Source: Hippopus hippopus (taxonomy: Eukaryota > Mollusca > Bivalvia > Cardiida > Cardiidae). Taken from it: DNA of 64,000 nt. Within the stretch, counting starts at the first letter, position 1; the number at the start of each line of letters is the position of its first letter. The stretch spans positions 39,382,011 to 39,446,010 of the forward strand of contig OX328096.1 in assembly GCA_946811185.2 (NCBI GenBank). The letters are read 5' to 3'. Of the stretch, positions 36,236 through 48,955 are shown in pieces. The notes beneath the pieces were generated by a model that had not been told where the DNA came from, ran no database searches, and worked only from the letters and a program-made list of their open reading frames with translations. The translations under genes and the position numbers were made by a program.

Positions 36236-36823
36236 TTATCTTCCGGTAGACCTGTGGCATTTTTCAAATACAGACCTATCCGATTTGGGCATTCTGGATA
36301 CAGAACCGGAAGTCCTACTTTTCAAAACGGCAACTGTTACTTCGAATTTCAAAATTAAATAAACATTTACTCAGTAAAACACTACCTCGTACGATTCACC
36401 TAGCCATGGTTAGCTAGCATAATAATCTATGCACCACTCATAAGTACACATCCCCTATAGGCTCGGAAATTAGCCTCGGTACAGTTTTCGTTGATAAGTC
36501 TGGAAAAATCAAGATGCACAATCCTGGGTTTACTTAAATCTATATTTAAAAAACTCTATACACAGATTTGCAGTAAACTATGGGTTTTTTTTTTTAAACT
36601 ATATTTTCCTTTTGAAAGAATGAAATTCTTAAGAAATTTGAAGCGAAAAACAAACGCGATTTCTTTTACAGAAGTATTGTTTATAGCCATTTTCTCTATT
36701 TCTACTTTTTAGCCGCAGTGTGTTAGTTTACGCACCCCATAATAATATTTATCCTGTATAGGATAGTGACGCGTCATAGCAGACAGGTCGAATCTTCGAA
36801 GAATATGATATGCGCAGACAACG
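36236..36823 (+). mobile_element. Full-length solo unit of the GCGCAGACAACG foldback family
   Basis: It starts TTATCTTCCGGTAGAC and ends GATATGCGCAGACAACG. In order it has TTTGGGCATTCTGG, CTACTTTTCAAAACGGCAAC, AAATAAACATTTACTCAGT, GAAGCGAAAAACA, GTTTATAGCCATTTTCTC and GCGTCATAGCAGACAGGTCG. It matches the minus-strand unit at about 34600-35172 over the whole length. Confidence 0.7.
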
Positions 36824-36970
36824 CAGTTATTTTAAAACAGAAATTAAGGCATTATGTTACGGTCTGTCTGACTGGTGAATTTGGTACATGAAAACCAATA
36901 GCTGCCCTCGATAAATCGGGTGTTGCCTGCTGTCATTTGGCAAAGCTCGGGTCATCCGGTAATCAAGTTA

Positions 36971-37064
36971 GATGTAGGTTCGGAATCGGCCGAGTTGTAA
37001 TGAGTGGCCCGTTGTCTATCGGATGGTTCACTCATCACAACTTGACCGATTCCGGACCTACATC
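36971..37064. repeat. 94-bp palindrome (GATGTAGGTTCGGAATCGG arms)
   Basis: GATGTAGGTTCGGAATCGGC...GAGTTGTAATGAGTGGC is mirrored by CACTCATCACAACTTGACCG ATTCCGGACCTACATC. The same arm is found near 31795 and 44760. It abuts the solo unit that begins at 37067. Confidence 0.75.
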
Positions 37065-37066
37065 CG

Positions 37067-37392
37067 TTATCTTCCGCTAGATGGCATTCTACAAATACAC
37101 ATCTAATTTGGGCATTCTGGGTACAGAACCGGACTACTTTTCAAAACGACAACCGTTAATTTGAATTTAAAAATGAAATAAGCGTTTACTCAATAAAGCG
37201 CTACCTGGTGCGATTCATTCAGCTATGATCAGCTTGCATGTAACCTATGCACCGGCCATTTATTAAAACAGCCCCCTACAGGCTTGGGTAATAGCTTCGG
37301 TATGAGCCCTACTTTTCCCATGTATATGGGATGGGTGATGCGTCATAGCAGACTGATCAAATCTTTGAAGAATATGACATGCGCAGACAACG
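37067..37392 (+). mobile_element. Short solo unit of the foldback family
   Basis: TTATCTTCCGCTAGATGGCA to CATGCGCAGACAACG. It lacks the roughly 250-bp middle section (GAAGCGAAAAACA...TTTATAGCCATTTT) found in the full unit at 36236-36823. Confidence 0.7.
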
Positions 37393-39225
37393 TATCTACA
37401 TCTAACTTGATCACCCGAGGTTTGCCGAATGTGGGACGGTTATCGGAGTTATAATGGGTACTAGTTTAGGTGCAAAGTGTATTCCACGGCCCCACCTGTG
37501 AAAATATACATGTATTATAATTCCCGGCCCCTACTGCTCCCCTGTTGAAGCCTTTGATTTGCAGCTTGATTTTCATGAACTTATTTCAAATGAAAGCTTA
37601 TGTACCAATCTTTCATTATTATGATATAAAATACAACACTGTTTGCAAATTCTTTAAGGCAGTTCATGATTCGCAAAAATCTGCTTCCTATGCTAAAACA
37701 ATCATTTCAAAGTATAACATCTTACAATTTAGTTTAAGTTGCAAGGTTATAATCTCACATTTTCAGTTGTATAAGTAAAAAATTAGAACAAAAAGCAATG
37801 GAAAAAATAGCTCTTTGAATCCTCTGATCAGAGATTTACATAACATAAGTTCTTTCTCAAATCCGACCCCCTATTTAATTCTTTCATTTTTAGATTGGTT
37901 TTGATTAGATTAATTTCAAATAAAAGCTTATTTAAAATTCCGTTTGTTTGATATGAATTACAATACGATCATGCAAATACTTTATGAGATACTATTAATG
38001 AAAGGTAGGTGAAATTTTCTCTTTATTCGGCAAAGTGTACAGAGATCGCGGGCCCAAATGCAAAAAAATTTCGTTTTATAGAAAACAACACTGAATTTGG
38101 TCTTAAATCAATTTCTTTATTCTTAGCTTTCCAGCGGTGTGCATAAGAAAGACTAAATTCGGACTAAATTTTACCTAATGTAGTCATATAGAAAGGGAAT
38201 ATGTCTTTATCGGTTCAAGACTTCTATATGTCCATTCACAAATCCGCCCTCGAGTGTAACATTTCAAGCTTAATTTGATGTCAAATCTCACTGATTTTAA
38301 AGTTTTTATGACTAGTTACAGGATTGAAATTGTAATGAAAAGGGAACTTTAGTGTTATATGTGTGCACACTACATCTCGTTTATCCATGTTGCTTTCAAA
38401 TATCACGGAGATACCTAATTCTGTTTGTTGTGAAGAGTAAAGGGAAATTGGGATTCTAAATTGAGACGTGATGATTTTGCTTATTGTAGATTCCAGCTTT
38501 ATATCATTCATTCTGATAAAAATATATTTTTGTTATTTTGTGTAGGTGTAAGTTATAAGTATCCAACTTTACCTAATATAGTCATATAGAAAGGAACTGT
38601 GTATCTATCGAGAATCAAGTCTTGTAGTATGCGTAGGAAAGTACTGCCGTCATATTTAAACCGTCAAGTTTCTTTACCACACTTCTCGGAATCATATTTT
38701 GTAGATTGTAAAGGCTTCCCGTAATAAAATATTTCAAACACAAATTGAAATTTGAAATAGTTGGTATTTAAAATATAACATCTAAAAAGTAGTCCTAAAA
38801 GACCAAAAACTGTCGATCAGGCGTGACTAAGGGTTGGTGTATTGCTTCATAGCAGCTCTGTCAAGATAGGATAGACTGCAATTACGTATATGGACACATT
38901 TATCAGGTTAATACGATCCCGATGGACAAGTCTAAAACATAGTAGTTTGGTAAAGAGTTAAGCGGTCAAGAATTCGTTTTGTCTATGCTCAATTTGTCAT
39001 TCATTCTATGTTATTAATTCTGTCTATGCTCTATTTGCCATTAAAAATATTATGATAAAATAATACTCAGAAATGTTTGAAATCATAGAAAGACCGTTCT
39101 AAAGTGCTACATGCCATGGATTCTTGTTCTGACATCATGATCAGTATAAAAATCTTGAGAAAAACTCATGTTGTCAATAGAACATTACACAATACACAGA
39201 AAAACAAAACATTAAATGCAATATT
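37393..39225. other. Mostly unique AT-rich sequence
   Basis: No coding domains or repeat families recognised. Confidence 0.4.
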
Positions 39226-39227
39226 TA

Positions 39228-39432
39228 ACCCTTCACCAAAAAATCTCGAGTTTTGGCAACCTTGCGAAAATATGCTTCTAAAACCTTGTGTGAAGACGAA
39301 AAAATGCTCAAAACTCATTTCCCCACGATGATTTCTAACCACTCAAAGAAATATCACACCATCTACACTACATTGACTTTGTCTTCCGCAATTGAACAGG
39401 TCGGAAAATTTTTCGTCGAATTAAGAGTTAAA
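39228..39432 (+). repeat. Degenerate TTAA hairpin MITE
   Basis: AACCCTTCACCAAAAAATCTCG at the left and TCGTCGAATTAAGAGTTAA at the right, with AAAAATGCTCAAAACTCATT in the middle, match the family at 49391-49611 in layout. Confidence 0.5.
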
Positions 39433-39521
39433 CAATCTATTAACAAAGCCGGTTACAACTTAAGGTTTAAAAGTATATTCTAACGTGCGACTTCACTTTA
39501 ATACATTTATAATCTGTCAGA

Positions 39522-39835
39522 GACTAGCCCGCATAACTCAACTGGTAGAGCATAGGACTCCTGAAAGTTATGCTTCGGGTCACTTGAGGGTGTGGGTTCG
39601 ATTCCTACGGCTGGCCATCTAAAATTACTAGTCAATAGTCTTTCGGATGAGACGTGAAACCGAGGTCCCGTATGACGGTGCTATACACCAGGCACGTTAA
39701 AGAACCAGGCATAACTTAGGATGGGTTTCGTCATGTATCTGCACTATCCCCCGATAAAATACTAACAGCCTTCAGGGGGCGTCGCCTATATGGGCAACCG
39801 GTAGCGACGATAAATAAACGCAAAATCAAATCAAT
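39522..39835 (+). mobile_element. V-SINE (RUDI-like), complete copy
   Basis: The tRNA-like head GCCCGCATAACTCAACTGGT...GGTTCGATTCCTACGG (A and B boxes) is followed by the V-domain signature TTTCGGATGAGACG..AACCGAGGTCCC. A 3' region with CAGCCTTCAGGGGGCGTCGC then ends in a (CAAAT)n-like tail after GATAAATAAACGCAAA. The V-domain is shared by fish and invertebrate SINEs; RUDI is the molluscan member. It is an uninterrupted reference for the copy at 57081-57933. Confidence 0.85.
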
Positions 39836-40247
39836 TATTTCTGTATTTCAGAAGAAGGGCAAATAACAACACATATTTCTGTGAGTTTGCTGTAGTTGTG
39901 TACCTTGTTTATTAGAATGACTTAAATGCAGGGCCTGAATGCCAGGCTAGCAAATTTAAATTGTTTATGCACTGAGATATACCTTATTGATAACGATTAA
40001 ATTCTTTAGCGAGTTTGATAAATTGATCGTGGTCAGAAAAATCTTTGTCTGTCATGAAAATCTTAGCCAAAGACAGAATTTTGCTAGTGGGGCAGATTAA
40101 GTCAAATTTCATGAAAATCTTTCATTTAGTGATACAAGCACCAATTTTGGCACAGTTAAAGCTTATTATCTAAATTTTATGAAAAGTGCGTTATCCACCT
40201 GAAAATCCAAGATGGCCGCCAGTTTTCAAGATGGCCGCCAGCCTTCA

Positions 40248-40585
40248 TTATCTCCCGCTAGATAGCATTCTACAAATACACATCTGTCTAATATGGACAT
40301 TCTGGGTACAGAACCGGACTACTTTTCAAAACAAAAACCGTTACTTTGAATTTCAAAATGAAATAAACGTTTACTCAATAAAACGCTACCTGGTGCGATT
40401 CATTCAGCTATGATCGGCTAGCATGTAACCTATGCATCGGCCATTTATTAAAACAGCCCCTACTTGCTTGGGTAATAGGCTAATAACTTCGGTATAAGCC
40501 CTACTTTTCCCAAATACTAGGGGACGGATGATGCGTCATAGCAGACAGGTCGAATCTTCGAAGAATATGACATGCGCAGACAACG
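40248..40585 (+). mobile_element. Short solo unit of the foldback family
   Basis: TTATCTCCCGCTAGATAGCA to CATGCGCAGACAACG, with TTTTCAAAACAAAAACCGTT and GGTGCGATTCATTCAGCTAT in order. Same deletion form as 37067-37392. Confidence 0.7.
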
Positions 40586-41572
40586 GCCAGCCTTAGCTAT
40601 GACCGCCTTATCGTATATTATAGAAGAAATTTTAAGTGTATTTTTCTGTACCCAGGAGCTAATCATTTCCATGATTTAAACATAGATACAAGAAAATATT
40701 GATGCATAACATTAATGGCGCCGCAAATCAGTTGTTTCTGAAATTGGGCACATTACTGCGGGTTAATTTTTTACGCCAAGGGCATCACTTGAACAAACTT
40801 CGTAGAGGTCCACGTGGTGATACTACATGACAAATATTTAAACTCTGGGCCATCCGGGATACGATCTGGTTTTTATCGATCTGGCAATGAAAGTATGGTA
40901 TTTAAACAAAAAATCAGTCCAAATAGAAAAACAAAGTTGGTATGGGCTAGATCTGGTAATAAAAGTACCGTATTTTTACATGTATGTTAAAACACTGAAA
41001 ACAGTCCATATAGTAAACAATATGGCTACCTCCACAGGCACTTTTCAAAAGCGAATAAAAATATAGTGCCGCCGCTCATGTTTTCTGATAGTAGATCCTC
41101 ATAATGCCAACAGCATTTCAAGTTTGTGTTCAAGATAGCAGCCAGTATATGACTTAAAGTCCTAACTTTGTTTTAAATGTTTCAATTCAGTTGCATCGGA
41201 GCAATCCTGTGACGAATTCCTTTATCCAAGTGATGCCAAATCACAACCAGGGCACACTGGTGGCATCTCTGCTGTGAGACTCAGAATGGGTTCAGCATGT
41301 AGTGTACGTAACTATCTGTAGTGGTAGTACCTAAATCTTGTTAATACTAGCAGTAGATTATAGAATACTTTAGTGTCCCAAATGCTATATCAAATAGTCC
41401 CTGTATAAAACTTAACTAGAATAGTTAGAGCTGTGCAGTTAGATAGCTGCACCTTTTTTGACAAGATGTGCCAGCGCGGCCCCGAGAGCCCAGCCAAGGG
41501 TAACGGGGCATTAGTTACCCAGATGGTGTAGAGATCGCTAAAGACTTAAATGGCACAGGATAAACAATCAGG
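40586..41572. other. No gene seen; a pearl-unit fragment near 40770
   Basis: ATCACTTGAACAAACTTCGT followed by AGAGGTCCACGTGG at about 40786-40820 is one diverged tandem unit of the pearl-like type. The remainder is unrecognised. Confidence 0.4.
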
Positions 41573-42351
41573 CTAGTTGTAGGGTTTGAGATGCATTCAT
41601 GAGCGTAATTGTATCTCGTATCTTAATGTGCTTTTTCACTATTTTGTGTTTTCTAATTTGTACGGTTAGGTGGTAAAAGGATAATCCCTAGTTCAAGAGC
41701 TACCACGTCACCACACGTTAGTAGAGCCAAAATTTTACCACCATTAAGATTTCGGGCACATTCACTGAGCCTCTCAATCAACGGCATTGTCATAGCTTGA
41801 CGTAGCTCAATCAGTAGTTCAATCTTTTGTTGTATTTCAGTGCTAGTCCTCTCATTTTTAAATGGCCTTCACCTGGGTCATAATCAACTGATGCCCCGCG
41901 TTTCCTAGCACGCTCCAATTTGCTATTACTAAACATTTGATGGCAAATTTGGTAATATTTTGCCTCATTCCGCCTTTGGGTATTCTAAATACGTCCGACT
42001 TCATCCAACCTGAATGGATCAATTTGGATAGGAAATTGGTTGATGGCTTGGGAAAAAGCGGTAAGTTTGTAGCTCTATCATAAAGTATCCAGCAGAACTA
42101 CACTTAAAACAAGTTAGGGGGAGACCTATCTTCTTCTTTTGTATCTGTTCGGAAAGGTAATATTTGCTCCAGTCAGTTTTAGTATTGCAACTCAGTGGAT
42201 TTTTCGAAGACATCTTGAACCATATATACTGTCAAAGGCCGAGGAACTATCCTTTTATCACCTTAGAACCGTACGAATTAGAAAACCCAAAATAGTGTAC
42301 ATTGAGATATGGGATACAACTAGGCTAATGCATCTCAAGCCCTACACCTAG
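41573..42351. mobile_element. 780-bp element with long imperfect terminal inverted repeats
   Basis: CTAGTTGTAGGGTTTGAGAT at the left pairs with ATCTCAAGCCCTACACCTAG at the right. Matching continues inward for about 130 bp (GTGTTTTCTAATTTGTACGG, GGTGxTAAAAGGATA). A minus-strand frame at 42213-42019 (MSSKNPLSCNTKTDWSKYYL) lies in the right arm and interior; its product is not recognised. Confidence 0.65.
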
Positions 42352-43073
42352 TACAGATAACTGTCCCCAAAGCGATGTAACTATTTGACTGGTCGCCTCT
42401 GGGTACAGAGACGATCGATAAATCAAAGTGCTGTCAGCACTGTAATCGGTCGACACTGAATAACTACAATGGTTTGAAATCACAAATCGTAGTTGTTTGA
42501 ACTATGTATTGGATAGAAATCCTACACCTTGTAACTGAGTCACGTAGGAACTCCCTTTTTTTTACTTGTCCTTTACAAATTAGTAGTTCAACGGAATGCT
42601 AAAGATATATGTTGGTCAGTCGACAGCAATAAAACGTAAAATGTAAGTGACAAGTCTGATCAGCAGTACCCATTTTCAAGCTTTAGATATCACTCATCAT
42701 GAATAATATTACCTACAAACCTTTTATAAAAGTTTAACAAAATATAAACATTCTTTTCTGTAACTTTTGAAACTTTGTAAACTATACTGTAACATATAGT
42801 CAGATATTATCAATATCCATCCATACTTTAAAATAGTATGAATAAGTCGTATAGAATATGCCTGTATTATGAATATCAAATGGTTTACTTTTGGCTGCTA
42901 GTGGACCTTTTATTTTTCCATTTTCAACAAGCCATAGTGTTTATCTGGACAAATTGTCCTACCTGATGTTTTTTGGCTGGCTAAATTGTCCTGGGCCAAG
43001 TCTTTCTGTCCAAAACATCGGCTTGCCAATTTCTCCCACATTACTTTCAAAGAATGTAGTATCTACCCAACCC

Positions 43074-43303
43074 TCAACCCTTTACCAAATGATGTAATTT
43101 TAGACTTGTCCAAATCGAAAGGATTTGCACATGACGAATCAAATGTGGAAAAAATGATGTTTGAATCGTTGAAAGGGTAAAAAAAATCATTGTTGGAAAA
43201 GGAGAAAATGATGGTTATCTGTATTTTTCCTTTCTTCCACAATTTTTTTAACAGCCGACTTCCTCAGGGTCATCAAAAACGGGATAGTTCGGTTAAGAGT
43301 TAA
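43074..43303 (+). mobile_element. TTAA hairpin MITE inside left IR arm
   Basis: CAACCCTTTACCAAATGATG to GGTTAAGAGTTAA with a central GGAGAAAATGATGGTTATCTG foldback. The mirrored copy sits at the corresponding place in the right arm (55345-55580), so the insertion predates the inverted duplication. Confidence 0.7.
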
Positions 43304-43814
43304 AATACCCAGTTATGGCCTTTTACAATCAGAAAAAACAATATCTAACGATAACAATTTCATGGTCCAGTTTTTTTTTCATACATATCATACACAAACA
43401 GACAAGTAAGATCTTAGAGATGTACGTCTTTGATACTGATCTGCATTGCTTTCATAGGACAGTCTGATCTTGATCTTTTATTGTCTTCAAAAGCGACATT
43501 ACTTGTCCTTGGACAACACAGGTCATTGTATTTGAGTCATTCTAATGAGCAAGAGCATCACTACAGTAAAGGATGAGAATCAACCAATATGGAGTAGCTG
43601 ATGAGACAAACATGTTACTGTGAGATTTACACTTAAAGCGCTGAATTAATGAAATAGATCTGTTAAGCGTGGAAAAGCAGCCTAAATATTGCAGGGCTAT
43701 GGCTGTCTTGACTAGAATATCTCAGAAAATAGGAATAACAGATTTAAAATCTGACTGCACGTTCTGTGCAGTCTGGTCTGAATCTGCGTTCTCCGAAGAG
43801 GCTCCGAAGCGTCC

Positions 43815-44083
43815 TTTTACCAACGCATGGCTCATCTTTGTGTGACAAAAATTAATTCTCAATTCTCAGAGAGAGAGAGAGAGATATTAAAGGTATGTGT
43901 GAGCAGTTATGTCTATTTAACATGTGAAAAATTCAAAATGCAGAAATTTGTAATCTCTTCATCATTATCATAATTTTGTCACTCATGTAAAATTGTATTT
44001 GTAAAGTATATGTATAATGGGCCAGAGGCCTAAATTACCGAAATAAAATATGTTATGTTATGTTATGTTATGTTATGTTTGAC
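43815..44083 (+). mobile_element. LINE-like 3' fragment with (TGTTA)n tail
   Basis: Absent from the right arm. It contains an (AG)n run at about 43868, then GGGCCAGAGGCCTAAATTAC, AATAAAATATG and a (TTATG)n tail at 44049-44079. AATAAAATATGTT also ends the large retrotransposon at 44938, so this looks like a 5'-truncated relative. Confidence 0.55.
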
Positions 44084-45394
44084 CTGGTCAGTTGATTCAG
44101 ACATGGAGAATATGACGTCAAGTGAGCTTATTTGTATTGCAGTTTCAGTTTTTTCCCCCCTCTATGAAAATACTCTATTTAACTCTACCAAATGACAAAA
44201 TGTTGAAAATCTTTCAAATGATGAACAAACGCGGTGAGGAAAAAGAGAACATGCTGAATACATGCTGTTTTTCCCACAAAATTTTTAAAGCCCCACAGGA
44301 TTGTTTGGTCAAAGGTTAACAGACTGATTCCAGTCTCAAGAATGTCATCGAAAAGAAACATGTTAGTGAGCGTGTAAAATGGTAAAGCCGTGGCTACAGG
44401 GAGAGGAAGAGGGGCTATGAAAATAATTTAACCCTAAACCTGCTAAATAAGCGAAATGAAACTTTCAAGCCGACGGTAAAAACCCATTTTTTTTACTATT
44501 TCAAAGGTATTTTTTGGGGAAAAAATATCTCCTTATCGGACAGTGTAGATCGAAAATCAGACTGCATGCAGTGTGCAGTCTAATCTTTCTACACTGTCCG
44601 CAAAAGGTCATAAAGTCGCGCTTAGTAGCCCAAGGATGAATACATCCAAAGCTGAAAGATGCGTAATCAAATCTATGCTGGTCAGTATTGTGAATGGACA
44701 GTCTGGTTACTACGGTTGCAAGCGTGGGATAACCAGCTACATATACGGACAGTACTCATCACAACTCGGCCGATCCTGTAACTACGTATAACTTGATCAA
44801 CGGATCACTCGAAGTTTGCCAAATAATATGGACAACAGACGACTACAAGATGTGTTTGCATAACCCGATACCCTTGATTCGCTCCCGTTTCATTCATAAA
44901 TTGTTGCTTTGTCACTGACACCATTTTTTAAAATTTAAACATATTTTATTCTACAGAAATACAATATACAGGTACACGAACAACACATATACATTAAATT
45001 GACAAAAATAATCCTGCAGAAATGGATCGGAACGGAAGCAAAGCTTATAGAGTTCCTCTCCAATTTCCGGTTATTGCATGTATAAAGTACGATATTTTAA
45101 GGTTAAGAGAAAAGAACAGTGAAAAAATAAAAAATATGGCGGAAAGTAGGGGTTGTGCAAATAGGTGTGGAGTGTTAGACCTGATGGTGAAGATTTCATC
45201 TATAAGAGACCATATATAGAGACAATAAAAGCATTACAACCTGACTGTCACTACTACGTAAGTGTTTACTAATACAGTTAATAAAGACGAAAATAAGAAT
45301 GCTACACTACGAGTGTCCTCTGCCAGTTCCCGCAGCAGAATATTCTATTGTCCCTTAAAAACAAAACAAGACAAAGAAACAAAGAAACAACGTA

Positions 45395-48300
45395 CTAAAG
45401 AGCAAATCTTCCACTTGCACGGATATAAGAATGCACTGCTGCAAATATTCTTTCATTATCATGCAGGCTAAGACTCTCATCTCCATATAAGATGATTCGA
45501 AGGGAGACTCTTACTATCTCATTAATATTAGAGTTTAAATGATTTCTTAATTCATTATAAATAGGACATTTTAGAAAACAGTGTTCAGTTGATTCAACTG
45601 AGCCGCATCTACAGAGTGGCGATTGTACTAAATTTTTCAAGTATAGGTGATGATTAAGAAAACTACACCTGATACGCGACCTAGCATGGATAATCTGAAT
45701 TTTTCTTTCGCCGAAGAAATACAGTGGTCTTGGAGCGGGTTTGTCAAGGTTTAAATGATATTTAAAAGATGTCAGTGATTCTGCGTTCTTAATCTCATCC
45801 GGTAGGGAATTCCAATCATTAATTACAGACGGTAGAAATGAATTGTTATAGAAGCTAGTTCTGCAAGCAATGGTTCTCAAATTATTAGGTCTACGCAGAT
45901 TATAAGTTGTTGAATTACCAATTGTTGGAGGGACGAGAACATTAAGATAATTTGGAGAGAGTCCATTTACCATTTTGTAGAAGTGAATCAACTTATGTTT
46001 TCGCCTTCTTTCGCTTAAAGTTTCCCAACCAGATTCCTGAATAAGATCAGCAATAGCAACGAGTTTAGTACAGCCTGTAACTATACGTGCAGCTTCATTT
46101 TGAACTTTGTCTAACTGATCCTTTAACTCCTGCGAAAGATTGTCCCATATGACATCACCGTACTCCGAAATAGGCCTTATAAATGAAAAGTAAATGGTCT
46201 GAAGTGACAGTCGGTCGAGTCGTATTTTCAGATGCCGCATAACCCCAATTCTTTTCCATGCTTTTTCAATTGATTTATTGATATGGATGTCCCAAGATCC
46301 GTCGTTAGAAAGAAAAAAACCTAAGTGTTTGTGACTTGTAACTGATGGAATTTCAATATTTGACATAAAGAGACTTGGATGATCTGGCTTAATACGTTTG
46401 CGGGATATAACCAGTGACTCAGACTTAGCAGGGTTGAACTTGACCAGCCACTTTTGTGCCCAATCTGTAATTTTATCGATGTCAGATTGTAAAATACTTC
46501 CTACATCAGCCGGATCACCTACAGTCATTGACAAGCTTGTGTCGTCTGCAAAAAGATTGATATTTGCCTGAATATCATCAACTATGTCATTTATATAAAC
46601 TAGAAATAGTAAAGGTCCTAGAATGGATCCTTGAGGGACACCGGCCTGCACATGTCACAAGGATGAAACTCCCCCTGGTAAGATGACTCTCTGGAAACGA
46701 TTCGAAAGATAATTAGAAAACCAATATAATAGTTTACCATGGATCCCGGCCCGATTCAGCTTAAAAAGTAAGCCTTTATGCCAAACTTTGTCATACGCTT
46801 TACTTATGTCAAAAAACACAGCTCTAAATTCCAGCCCGTCGTCTAAAGCTTTGCATATTTCATTATAAAGACCGGTTACTTGATTAACTGTAGAGTCGCC
46901 GGGCATGAAACCGGACTGGAAGGGTGTAAAATAATTGATGTCTTTCAGATGGTTATAAACATGCTTGAATATAATGCGTTCGAATACTTTTTCGATACTA
47001 TTCAATAAAGAAACGGGTCTGTAGTTTGATGGAAGAGAAGGGTCACCGGATTTAGATGCTGGACATACATTGGATATTTTCCATGAAGATGGAACTGTAT
47101 AAGTATTTAATGAGTAATTGAACAAATCACATAAATGAGATGCAATCTGTCCAGCTACTTCAATAAGAATCCTGTTATTAATACCGTCAGGCCCTTAGGC
47201 TTTCCCAAGTCTCAGTGATTTCAAAACATCCAGTACCTCGAACGGCATAATATTAATTGTATCTAAAGAAGTTTGAGTCAGTGGGTAATTTGCTTCTGGA
47301 AGAGTACTTAAAGAATCATCTATACGTGATTGATTTGCAAAATAAGAGTTTAGTACATTAGCTTTCTCATTATCGTCAATTACCATTGAATCGCAAGAAA
47401 AATCAAAGAGAGGAGGGATTGACGATGAAGAACTTGAAGACATAAGTGACTTTAAAGTTTTCCACCAATCACGTGGAGATAGTGTACCAGATTTTAATTT
47501 TGAGGATAAGAGATCGTAGTAATTTTCTATGGTTTGTCGAATTAGTGATATTACTTCATTTCTAACGGATTTGAATTTTGTCCAGTGACTAGCTTTATTT
47601 GATGCCTTAGCTTTTTTATACAATCTCTTACGATAGCGAATTTTCCTCTTAATAAAACAGGTCATCCATGGTGGTTCCTGGGGGTTAATCCTGACAGTTT
47701 TGCTTGGAATAAACATACGAGTTTTATCTGTGATGACACTTGCAAGATTTTCAGCATATATGTCAATATTATCATTGTGTATAGAGTGCCAATCAAAATT
47801 AGCAAGACAGCCTCTTAACTGGTTATAATCGCCTTGATCGTATTTCCAAATCGTACGTTGAATAGTTTTTAACCTAGGTTTAAAGAAATTAAATACACCA
47901 AAGACAGGACAGTGATAACGCACTGAAAGACCAAGACAAGGCTCGCCAACGCCAGTTGTTAGAATTGAGTTTTTATTTGTAACAAAAAGAAGGTCAATGG
48001 TAGACATGGACTTTTCGGTGAAATGTGTTGGTTCGTCAATACATTGAACTAAATTAAACTGATTACATAAAGCTTCGACCTTACGAAATTGATTTTTGTT
48101 CATAGTATTCAGATTAAAATCACCAGTAATTATAACATCAGCAATATTAGAATTAATAGCAAGATCTATAGAATCTTCAATAAGTGAAGTATAGGTCGAG
48201 TCAGAGTTCGGTGGTCTATAAAATACACCATACAAAATGTTCCTATTATTAGTGGACTTGATTTCTATCCAAATACACTCAAGTCCACCAATTTCGAGAT

Positions 48301-48955
48301 CATTTCTACGTGTGTAAGACAATTTTTTTTTTACATATAAAATTACACCACCGTATCGGTCGTGAGCTCTATCTTTTCGTTCTGGTGGATGGAAGGAAGG
48401 GAAAAGCAGCTCGTCTGAAGATAAACTATCATGTAGCCAAGTCTCAGAAAATGAGACAACATCAAAAAAGGAAAACTCCGCAATTAAAGTATCAAGCTTG
48501 TTAGCTATACTTTGGACATTATAATGAACGGTAGAGAGATGATTGGGAAGATTAAGAAAATTGTACAAATCTGTACTCGACAAACTATCTGAAGACTCAC
48601 TAGGTTGCGGACCAGGATTTGGATGGACATCGCCTGCTCGCAGTATCAAAAGATGAGTCACTACCATCAAAGGCAACAAGCTGTAAATGGTAAACTGAAA
48701 TACCGATCTACAAAATTGTACGTTCTCTTCACATCGTTTACCTGTCAATAGTCGTTTTTTAGTGCGATGCAAAATCTGTTTGGTCAGAGATAACGATTGC
48801 CTAATATTCATTAGGATTGAATATGAATATATCATACTGCTTAGGACTGAAAGAAGAACGAACAGTGTAACAGTCAGATGAAAATGAAGATGTGGACAAT
48901 ATTTTGGGTGGCTACAAAGATACCTTAAAATTCTACAGTTCATGTTACCGCACAT
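45395..48955 (-). pseudogene. Non-LTR retrotransposon ORF: endonuclease-reverse transcriptase, two in-frame stops
   Basis: One reading frame of about 1187 codons runs from ATG at 48955 to TAG at 45395-45397. It is broken only by TAA at 47195-47197 (after RLGKA, before GPDGINNRIL) and TGA at 46655-46657 (before HVQAGVPQGS). Order: a hydrophobic N-terminus with a 2A-like NPGP motif; an APE endonuclease (NVQS, SETWL, YRPP, GDFN, STIDL, RYHCP where SDHxP is usual); a reverse transcriptase (NYRPVSLL, FFDISKAYDKV, AGVPQGSILGP, FADD at 46552-46541); and a C-terminal CRCG...H...C motif at about 45613. No frameshift is needed, so the copy is young. The encoded protein would copy element RNA at nicked target DNA. 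It is inactive as read. Confidence 0.9.
48608..48634 (-). other. 2A-like motif (GDVHPNPGP) near the N-terminus of the retrotransposon ORF
   Basis: LLILRAGDVHPNPGP follows a hydrophobic stretch, as in 2A peptides that make ribosomes skip a bond between Gly and Pro. 2A-like sequences are known in CR1/L2-type elements. The canonical form is DxExNPGP; here the Glu is His, so skipping activity is uncertain. Confidence 0.6.

Larger units (their letters stand above)
42418..44737 (+). repeat. Left arm of large inverted repeat (about 2.3 kb)
   Basis: It pairs with 54219-56573 in opposite orientation, from CAAAGTGCTGTCAGCACTGT (outer) to GCAAGCGTGGGATAACCAGC (inner), with mismatches and indels. Shared landmarks: GACACTGAATAACTACAATG, the TTAA MITE at 43074-43303, TCACTACAGTxAA, a second decayed MITE at about 44173-44318, and the hairpin ATCAGACTGCATGCAGTGTG near 44556. 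The left arm alone carries an insertion at about 43815-44083. Confidence 0.8.

Noticed and set aside
39530..39620. tRNA gene at the GCCCGCATAACTC...GGCTGGCCA stretch
   Set aside because: It continues into a V-domain and a 3' tail and has a second copy at 57081, so it is the head of a SINE, not a functional tRNA.
45022..45219. Plus-strand ORF of 65 codons
   Set aside because: It lies antisense in the 3' region of the retrotransposon and has no domain.
47195..47197. Frameshift between endonuclease and reverse transcriptase parts of the retrotransposon
   Set aside because: The frame is unchanged on both sides; only a TAA codon interrupts it.
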